Shown here: positions 56,801 to 64,000 of the stretch, piece by piece
How the letters are laid out: each line of letters starts with the position of its first letter
Numbering within the stretch: position 1 is the stretch's first letter
Assembly: GCA_022497145.1 (NCBI GenBank)
Contig: MU385891.1
Location: 206,616 to 270,615, forward strand
DNA from: Rostrohypoxylon terebratum
Lineage: Eukaryota > Ascomycota > Sordariomycetes > Xylariales > Hypoxylaceae
DNA length: 64,000 bases
Reading direction: 5' to 3'
The notes under the pieces: model-generated
The model's database searches: none
What the model saw: the letters and a program-made list of their open reading frames with translations, nothing else
Told to the model about the DNA's origin: nothing
Program-made: the position numbers and the translations under genes

Positions 56801-58742
56801 TGTGGTGCAGCAAACAAAATCCTGCATTGCGCATTATACTATGAATACTTGGCCGAATGTGTCTACCCTCACAACGGCCTGCCGAGACTGGTTGTACGAT
56901 ACGAACGGCAAGTTCTGAAGTACCATGAAACGTTCTATGCGGAGACTACATATACTCTACAGGCTTCTGGACATCTAGCTTGATGGCTTTCGTCAGATGT
57001 GACGTTTGTACTATGGAATAGTTTGGCCATGTTGACTTGGCCTAAGAAATGAATATTCCTCTCATGAACACATGCCAGTGTCGAATACTTTCTTGGAAAC
57101 AATGGCACCTGATTCGGTTTTCTAAAGAAACATGAAATTGATGTGGAAAAGTCGATTGCCATTATAGGGGTCGTAGTCTACCCTACACTTCAACACGTGC
57201 TCTAATGACGCAGCATTTGTCAGGCCTATAAGCATGTTCTAATAGCACAAACAGATGCATCCGCGAGAAGATGTAGGTTAGGTGGGGGCGGGTCGGGAAA
57301 ACTTACCCTAGTTGCTATTTGAATGTATTTTCGGGTAAGAGTGTAACTCTTGTCTGAGGCTAGATATGTGTACTGTCGCTTGACGAGATCATCGGACAGG
57401 CGGCGGGTTTCACGGCCTCGGTCCGGCCTAGCCTGTGTTTTTTCCCATTGATACCGGCTCCGGAGTCTTGTGGCTTCACATGCTGCCGGGATAAATCGGG
57501 ACAGTGACAAATGGCGTCCACCGTGCGCCGCCCTAGCTGAAGATCTTACATTCTAGTGTCGTTACATATGAATATGCGGGGAAATGAAGTCATGTGAATC
57601 TCGTGGGTATTACCACGGTCTACAATGTAGGACATAGTTCTTGTTTTGCATGTGTGTGGTTCAATGCGCAACAGGACCTATGATTGGGAAGGTCTCTTTG
57701 TCTCTTTGTAGGTATGGTAGTATGGTAGTATGGTAGTACCTAACTTGCCTAGCTTAAACATCAAGGTTAGCCATGATTTCAAATGCGATATGAAGTATTT
57801 TAAACATGTTTATAGAATATAAAACGAGTTCAACTAGTAACTCTAAAGGCGATGACGGCGTTCAAGTGTTATGGCACTTTTTGAGTTTGGATTACCCCGG
57901 AGTTTCTATGCGCTGGAGACTGCGGAGATACATAAGGTGCAACCGTGCTGTTGGTAATTAGTACATACATAGTATAGCCGAAAAGACGAGCTTGGTCCGA
58001 GCGTCCCGTGGGTAAGGTGGGAACTGGGGAAAGATTGGTGGGATTTGTGTGGGATTGTGCGACAAGCTTTTGATGAGTTTCTGGGCAAGAACGAAGAAGA
58101 GGAACATTGAATCAAGCCTTTGTACTTGCAACCTAAAGCCCTTAAAAGTTAAGCCTGCAACCTTGGAACTTTTCCCCGCGCAACTCGACATTTATCAGCC
58201 CATCATTCTAACATTTCCCATCTTCTAACTGGCCACCACGATTCATTCCGTTCAATCAATAGTGTACAAATCCGGCCGTCTTGTCTGGTGTTTGATAACC
58301 CTTTTCCCTTTTCCCTCTGCCCTCTGCCCGCTTCCCTCTCTCTTCTTCTTTTCTTCTTTTTAATCTTTATATATACTATTATAAATTCGTCACCTTTAAC
58401 ACTATGGGCTTGTCCTGACCTACGTTGTCTTTTATCCCACCTGGGTTTTTCCCTATAACCACCGCGCGCGTGTCTTTGCCCGCTCGCCGATCCAAGTAAC
58501 AAGTATCGTCGTATTCTACGCCGAATCGCCCTGCATTATCGCTATCGCTCGAAGTCAAATCGTATCCTAGAACCCGGATAATCGAGAGTTCCCGCGTCAC
58601 ACCACCACATCTGCGACGTCCGAATCTTCCCGCAACCCGCTTTTCCGCTTGCACGCGTATCGTCGCCCTTTGTTGCCCTTTGTTGGTGTCCCGCATTCCC
58701 GCAACCCACATTCCGACTCTTCCTAAACCCTCCCCACATACT
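56801..58742. other. intergenic, no gene seen
   Basis: 1.9 kb with only short frames without features. A short (GTATGGTA)-type tandem repeat lies at about 57713-57738. From about 58200 the plus strand is pyrimidine-rich (CCCTTTTCCCTCTGCCC and similar), consistent with the ADK2 promoter and leader. Confidence 0.5.
57713..57738. repeat. ATGGTAGT tandem repeat
   Basis: Three adjacent copies of GTATGGTA in a short tract. Confidence 0.8.
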
Positions 58743-59552
58743 ATGCGCCTCCGCCAAGCGGCCCGCGTAATCCTCGTCGGCGCACCCGGAGTAGGCAAGG
58801 GCACGCAGTCCGAGCGACTGCTCACGCGCTTTCCCCAGCTGTCCGCCATCTCCTCCGGGGATTTACTCCGTCACAATGTTAAGAACCGAACCCCTCTTGG
58901 CATCAAAGTCGAGAGGACGATGAAGACAGGAGGTTTGGTCTCCGACGACTTGATACTGCGGTTGATCACAAACGAGCTTGACCGCCGTGGTTGGCTCTTC
59001 GGTGGACGACCAAATGTTATGACACTTTCATCCGCGGTGGTAGGGGATGGTAGTCTTTTAGAAGGCGCTTCGGATGCGTTCGGATCGTCTCTCGAAGCCG
59101 ATCCTCTTGCTGGTGCAAGTTTGTCTCAGCAGGCATCTGAGGATCCCGCTGCTTCCTTTTTGCTCGATGGATTCCCCCGCACTGCTACACAAGCCAAGAG
59201 ATTGGATGAGATCGTACCCATCAACTGGGCAGTCTCCATTCAGACGCCGTTCGACGTCATCATGCAGCGTATCTCCTCTCGCTGGGTACACGAGCCATCC
59301 GGTCGAGTTTACAACACCACATTCAATGCTCCAAAAATACCTGGCTTCGACGATATCACCGGCGAGCCACTCGTACAACGAGCCGATGACTCCGAGGAAG
59401 TATACAGGACTCGGTTTCGCAAGTTCCAAGAGACGAGCGAACCTCTACTCGAGCATTATGCGAAGAAGGGTGTCTTATGGGAAGTTAGCGGCATGAGCAG
59501 TGACGAGATTAGCCCTAAGTTATTTCAGGAATTTGAACGACGCTTTTTATGA
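58743..59552 (+). CDS. ADK2: mitochondrial GTP:AMP phosphotransferase (adenylate kinase 3 type)
   Basis: Nucleoside monophosphate kinase of the mitochondrial matrix type, interconverting GTP plus AMP with GDP plus ADP. Intronless, 269 residues. Features in order: P-loop GAPGVGKGT at 13-21, ISSGDLLR at 36-43 (AMP site), LVSDDLILRLI, FLLDGFPRTATQA at 139-151, and the LID region WVHEPSGRVYN then DDITGEPLVQRADD around 181-216. The LID lacks the zinc cysteines, as expected for eukaryotic enzymes. Between the NMP domain and FLLDGFPR there is an insertion of about 50 residues (88-137), Ser/Ala/Gly-rich and absent from yeast Adk2, which I take to be a surface loop. The ATG at 58743 gives a short basic start typical of Adk3-type proteins; upstream in-frame sequence has no ATG. 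Confidence 0.9.
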   Translation: MRLRQAARVILVGAPGVGKGTQSERLLTRFPQLSAISSGDLLRHNVKNRTPLGIKVERTMKTGGLVSDDLILRLITNELDRRGWLFGGRPNVMTLSSAVVGDGSLLEGASDAFGSSLEADPLAGASLSQQASEDPAASFLLDGFPRTATQAKRLDEIVPINWAVSIQTPFDVIMQRISSRWVHEPSGRVYNTTFNAPKIPGFDDITGEPLVQRADDSEEVYRTRFRKFQETSEPLLEHYAKKGVLWEVSGMSSDEISPKLFQEFERRFL

Positions 59553-59990
59553 CCTGGGCACGAAGCCTAGACTGGGAATCGCCAAGGGGTTCCCATGGTT
59601 GACGAAGTGAATTGAACGGACTGTATATCGGGTTGGGATTTTTCAAGCGAGCGGAAAGCTCACCGGCGTTCGGGAAATTGGACAGCATCACTGCCTCGCG
59701 GCTGATAGCCGATGGCCTCTGGGGCTGGTTTGTGCGTGCTTTATGATTTAGACCCGTGTTTAGGTATCGAGAAGCACCGAACAGTTCTATGAAAATATCA
59801 TTTTTCAACAATTATGCGTTTTTGGAATTGAAAGAGAATTGTAAATTGAATATGAGTTATTTACAGACTACATTATCTCGAGTACTGGACCTTCCGGCCG
59901 TTCCGTCTCAGCCACGAACCCGCTTGTATTTGTGGATGAACGGAGATTTACCTCGAACGCAAGACCTCGGTTTCCATCCACCCAATCTTC
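59553..59990. other. convergent intergenic gap
   Basis: 438-bp region between the converging ADK2 and NTF2-like genes. Frames here are short and featureless. Confidence 0.5.
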
Positions 59991-60458
59991 TCAATGACAC
60001 TTATCATCTCTCCGGTAAGGTCCCACCCCAGTCACGTCTTGAATTATCTCCACTACGGCGCTTCGACAGCAGTACAATTTGAAGTCTGTAATTAACCCCT
60101 TGTCATCGAAGACTACTGTGGCTGTCTCTGGGAACGCGTCGATCTCCCTACCACGCACGGTTAAGCGATTATTCATCTCGACTGAGATCTTCGGGCTGCT
60201 GGTGCTGGAGAATCGGTCTAGGACTCGCCGCTCCTTGATCTGGCTGTCTTTGATAACGTCTTTGATACCCTCGATGACGCCCGCTCGCCCGATGCTGGGG
60301 GCGGAGAGCTCACGCATGCTGAGGAGGTAGGCGGTGCAGTTTTCGGAGAAGAAGGATGCGAACTCGGTGATTTCGGCTGGGGATGAAGCTGGAGTGAGCG
60401 ACTGCCATACGTCGTAGAGGGTGTCGAGTTTGGAGTGGAGTAAGGCAGCGGATGCCAT
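59991..60458 (-). CDS. NTF2-like / SnoaL-like fold protein
   Basis: Intronless, 155 residues from the first ATG (60458-60456). The pattern fits the cone-shaped NTF2-like fold of SnoaL-type proteins. It has an N-terminal helix (SKLDTLYDVWQSL), a second helix with EFASFFSENCTAYLLSM, a third with GRAGVIEGIKDVIKD, and then alternating strands including RLTVRGREIDAFPETATVVF and LITDFKLYCCRSAVVEII. In fungi such stand-alone proteins are often uncharacterised. Some act in secondary metabolism as cyclases or hydrolases, so the neighbouring NRPS-like gene is worth noting, but no catalytic residues can be assigned from sequence alone. Confidence 0.65.
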   Translation of the reverse strand: MASAALLHSKLDTLYDVWQSLTPASSPAEITEFASFFSENCTAYLLSMRELSAPSIGRAGVIEGIKDVIKDSQIKERRVLDRFSSTSSPKISVEMNNRLTVRGREIDAFPETATVVFDDKGLITDFKLYCCRSAVVEIIQDVTGVGPYRRDDKCH

Positions 60459-60997
60459 GGCGGGGAAGATTACAGTGAAACCGACGACTGGTAAGCTACC
60501 AAGGTAAACGCGTAAAAACAATTTGAACTGGTCTACAGGTAATGAGTAGAGAACTCTGTGTTTACTTGCTCGATGTTATTTTATATCTACATTTTCGTCC
60601 CGTGTTAGACGGCTCCTCTCCTATCATTAAGTTATTGCCGTGTATATTCCGACAGGTTTCACATTTGGCATCTGCCGAGTGCTTGCTCATCAGATTTCAT
60701 AATCACCGAGACTGCCGGTGACTAAGCCGTCGGACACCGGACACGGAGGAACCAGGGGGCATGGACTTCATACCCGCCCGAAGTTCTAGAATGCCTGAAA
60801 CCTAAACTTATACACTCATTAAAGTAATATGGGATGTGTATCACAAAAGGGAAACCCAAGTACTACTAAGTAAAGCTGCTCCTGAAGCCATCTAAGTGTG
60901 ATCCACCCCGTATTATCCATATTACAACGTCTACGCCTCTAAAGGAGTGACTTTGATTTGAGAACTTATGGTTCTAAAATGCAAAGATGTCTATATG
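60459..60997. other. intergenic, no gene seen
   Basis: 539 bp upstream of the NTF2-like gene and downstream of the rhodopsin-domain gene. No repeat or frame of interest. Confidence 0.45.
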
Positions 60998-62378
60998 CTA
61001 ATATGTGTCTCTAACTCCAGGAGTGACAATTACGCAAGTTTCCAGGTGGGATAAAGCTACTGAATCTCCACCAACTGTGTCTTGGATAGGATCTTCCCTC
61101 AATGCCTTGACACTACAAGAATCGGTAGCTTTGGAAAAATACCCCGGGGTTTTCTGATAATGAGATTTCCTAGGACTAGTACGCGACGAGTTATACGGTT
61201 GTTCTATATCGCCTCTGAGGTGTTTCAATAGACGTGGCAGAGAAGGGAGACATGCGACAAGTATGCCTGCGGTGAATTCTCCTAGACTAAATAATGTCAA
61301 GATATGTCAGCAATACGAAGTCTGAACGCATGGAACGCGACAGCACTTACGCCCAATGGCCGACTGGGGCGAGGTTATACGTTAAGTTCTCTCTGTGCGC
61401 AAGTATAACACTATAATAAAGGCGGACTATGGTTGTGACAGTCGCCCTATAGAAAGTGTCAGTGCCCCCTGCAACGGGATGTCTGGCGAAAGGAATCATA
61501 CAAGACACCAACTCCAAATACCGCCCCAGTTCCTAATTTGTTCTTCAGAGGCATTTGTAACCGAGAGATGACTGCTAAAGGAGTTACAAGAATGGCAACA
61601 TCAGATAATACATTGATCACACTCGTTGCTATTATAAGATCTTTGTCACTCAGACATCGCCCTTCGATAGTTGGTTTCCAGATTTTTTCCCGTGGGATGC
61701 AGACGAATAGAAACAAGAAGAAAGTGGCAATGTAGAAGATCAGGTTTGCCCAGATCAAACCTCGAATGATGCGGGAGCCAATACTTCGGTTGTTGTAGCT
61801 GAAGAAGAAAGTCTCAATCTGACGGAGGATCGCATACTTCATGAAATACATTGTTGGGGAATAGACGAGTTCAATAACGTTTAAGTACTACAATTAATGT
61901 AATGTCAGCTAAACGATTCTAGTACCTAAAGGAAGAGGCTCGATAAAGGATACTGACATAGAGTATTTCCGTCATATTAGCTAGGCTGACGTTCCATTGG
62001 TGCTTTCCATCGCCTAACCTGCCCGCAGTCATCATGATGTATATCCAGGAGGCGAATCCAATCTAATAGAGGTCAGTGCCATTGCGAAGTCCTCATCCTA
62101 AAGCATGAATTCTTACATATGTGAAAACGATAGCATCTTCGCGTTATGTTAGCAACTTCAGCTAATGCAATTACAATGAGACTATGCCTACAATCGTCAA
62201 GAGCGAAGGTCTTCAGGAGAAATTTCCGAACATAAAGCCGCATTATAACTGCAAAGGTGGAGACCGAAAAGCAAACGGTAACTGCAGCGATTCGTCCAGG
62301 TAGAACCCCATTAGGTTCATCTAGATTAGACTCCATACCCGTGGGAGGTTCCATGGATGGTGTGTTATAGGGATCCAT
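60998..62378 (-). CDS. fungal rhodopsin-domain (PTH11/SAT4-like) seven-helix membrane protein
   Basis: Six exons, 62378-62192, 62136-62117, 62062-61958, 61887-61502, 61446-61351 and 61286-60998, encode 360 residues. The second exon is only 20 nt; including it gives the conserved DDYAIVFTY of this family. Seven hydrophobic helices are visible, beginning with RIAAVTVCFSVSTFAVIMRL and including ILYYLNVIELVYSPTMYFMK, IRGLIWANLIFYIATFFLFL and VINVLSDVAILVTPLAVI. A short conserved CIPREKIW / GRCLSDKDLI loop and a cytoplasmic tail follow. The fungal rhodopsin-domain family includes PTH11-type GPCR-like proteins; this one lacks the N-terminal CFEM domain. Ligand and signalling role are unknown. One donor (GTCAGT, after exon 3) is atypical. 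Confidence 0.82.
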
Positions 62379-63427
62379 TTTTGTATAAGCAGCGCTGATC
62401 GTGAGGTCGATAAAAAAAAGGCGATATAGTCATGTAAATCGGACTGATGTAAAGGTCGAACCTGGGAAGAGAAGGAGTATAACAGTTGTGCGGCTCTCTC
62501 AGAATAAACCATGATGAATCCTACTGCAAATAGGTACCTCGGTCCTAAGGACCTACCTCGTGATTTTGTGTTATCTAAATGATTTGAGTTTAAGACTCGA
62601 AAGCCACATAATATCTCTCTATCTCATCGTTAGAAGAATTGTGGAATCGCTCCCAAGATACCACAGTCTCCGAATGAAACATCGGCATCAAGGTTGGCTG
62701 TGTTCTTGTGTGCATGACCTCATAGGCTGTTTCAATGTGAGCCCGCGCTGTATCCTAGGATATATACCAATTATATCTGAGTACACTAAGTACCTACCTA
62801 CTTCAGTAGTATTTACCTGTGTATAGGTAGGCATGCTGTGAAACATAGGTATCCAATAGGGGTAACATGGAAAGGGGGATTCGTATAGAATCTAACAGGG
62901 ATAATTGTGGCTTTGCTTATGGGCTTCTTTTGCTTTTTATATTGGACGCCAACGCTTGTATCATCTTGTACACACGCATGCACTAGCGGTTCGATAGCTT
63001 TGACCGGTCAGATCTTAGGGAGTCAGTGGCTGCTTAGGTGCGTTCTACTTTTCTATTCTTCGTAAAAGGCTTTGAGAAACTCGTCCCACTCACGGAATAG
63101 GATTCGTTACACATATTGTAAGTCATCTGCAGCACGGGGAATGATCATACTGGCTAGGTTTGCCCGCAGGCAGTGCGGTAGGTGGTGCAAGTTCTTTTGT
63201 CAACAAGGTTGTCGGGTAACTCGGGCACCAAAAGGGAAAGAATGCATAGGCAGGTAGACAAATATGTATAGGTAGGCACTTGAGAAGTATACAGAAGATG
63301 TTTCCAAGTCAAGAGCTCTTGAGTATCACGCTAGCGTCTCGTCCCTAGGTAGTTAGTTAAGACTCAAGACAAGTAATCATAGAACCAGCTACCCTTGTCT
63401 ACCTAGAGTTCTAGACACATCTTTTTA
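62379..63427. other. intergenic, no gene seen
   Basis: About 1 kb between two minus-strand genes. Contains CTAGGTAC-like words (near 62530 and 62790) but no frame that can be supported. Confidence 0.45.
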
Positions 63428-64000
63428 CTAATCTCCCAAGTTCCAATCCCTCAGCCAACTGATTAAGGTCTGTTTCGTAATGGGACTAATCTGAACCTGT
63501 GAGAAGCTTGCAGAACGTCCTGTTTCAAAGTCTACTGTTTCCATTCCCTCACCCAATGCTTCGTAATAATCTAGAAGCCTCAAGGCTGGCAATCGGGAGA
63601 GATCGTCAGCATTCGGATAAGGGATGGATCGGAGCCTTTTTGTCCATTCTTGCAGCGGCATAGTTTCCTTGATACCATATGTTTCGTCGAGCACGTTAAG
63701 CAAAAGCTCCCAGCGAGGGGACTGAGCAGAAGGTACCGAGGGATGGGTAAATTCCATCCCACTCTTATCTACTGGGCGAAGGATACAGTCGCTTAGAATA
63801 CTAGCTATCGTGTCAATCGGTATCCAATCAATTAGGGCGACATGGCTCGGGGCGCATCGCAGCGCTAATGCAGTCCGAATGATGGAAGAGACCCACGGCT
63901 GGTCGGTGTGACGAACCTATACTTAGGCTTAGTAAGTATAGCTTCATAAGGGGGTCTTGATTTTAAGGTAACAGTAATGGTAGAGGTCAAGTGTAATCAA
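63428..64000 (-). CDS. 3' end of an NRPS-like / adenylate-forming reductase gene (partial)
   Basis: The last exon runs from an acceptor at 63917 (exon 63916-63428), phase 0, and the gene continues past the right edge. The visible 162 residues match the C-terminal part of a thioester-reductase (NAD-binding 4, male-sterility type) domain as found in NRPS-like and aminoadipate-reductase-like enzymes. HTDQPWVSSIIRTALALRC leads to the conserved VALIDWIPIDTIASIL; then come SPRWELLLNVL, MPLQEWTKRL, a PALRLLDYYE block and a terminal SWLRDW helix. In complete enzymes this domain releases an acyl thioester as an aldehyde or alcohol. The adenylation and carrier domains, if present, lie outside the window. 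The intron lies at about 63917 upward; its donor was not identified. Confidence 0.75.

Overview
The window reads as nuclear DNA of a filamentous ascomycete (Pezizomycotina, most likely a Sordariomycete). Protein-coding genes are interrupted by short introns (about 50-75 nt) with GT..AG ends and CTAAC/CTAAT-like branch sites. The products are typical of moulds: a Zn2Cys6 transcription factor, a fungal rhodopsin-domain (PTH11-like) membrane protein, a Meu6-type PH protein and an NRPS-like terminal domain. Intergenic DNA is long and rich in short CTAGGTAC-type palindromic words and microsatellites. I see no rRNA, tRNA or CRISPR array. All exon joins below are inferred by eye from splice signals and reading phase; each spliced gene keeps an open frame.

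Layout. 1.2-9.2 kb: a Fen2/Liz1-type MFS permease (+), a small RING protein (-), a cysteine-rich single-pass surface protein (-), an unrecognised protein (+) and a TMEM256/DUF423 protein (+). 9.2-12.6 kb: the importin Kap120 (-), whose stop codon is followed by 74 further in-frame codons. 14.0-16.1 kb: a Zn2Cys6 regulator (-). 18.4-19.9 kb: the peroxisomal RING ligase PEX2 (+), preceded by a five-codon upstream ORF whose stop overlaps the PEX2 start. 20-23.8 kb: non-coding, with a 300-bp MITE-like element. 23.8-25.9 kb: a polytopic membrane protein of unknown function (+). 25.9-32.0 kb: a gene desert. 32.0-33.2 kb: adenine phosphoribosyltransferase (+) with a 469-nt intron. 35.8-36.6 kb: a Ser/Thr-rich cell-surface-like protein (+). 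38.9-40.7 kb: a Meu6-like PH protein (-). 40.7-50.6 kb: a 10-kb desert with a second, unrelated 163-bp MITE-like element and at least one decayed coding remnant. 50.6-53.2 kb: an F-box-like/zinc-ribbon/coiled-coil protein (+). 54.1-59.6 kb: three mitochondrial genes, MSK1 (-), TIM10 (+) and ADK2 (+); the first two share a 581-bp divergent promoter. 60.0-64.0 kb: an NTF2/SnoaL-like protein (-), a rhodopsin-domain protein with a 20-nt micro-exon (-), and the 3' end of an NRPS-like/thioester-reductase gene (-) running off the right edge.

The housekeeping genes (nuclear import, peroxisome biogenesis, purine salvage, mitochondrial translation, import and nucleotide balance) do not form a single pathway. 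The only functional grouping I can support is the run of mitochondrial genes at 54-59.6 kb. The right edge may be the start of a secondary-metabolism locus, but only one domain end is visible. I did not find a clearly new multi-gene system; the best leads are the Kap120 extension, the two MITE-like elements, the PEX2 upstream ORF and the decayed gene at 45.2 kb.
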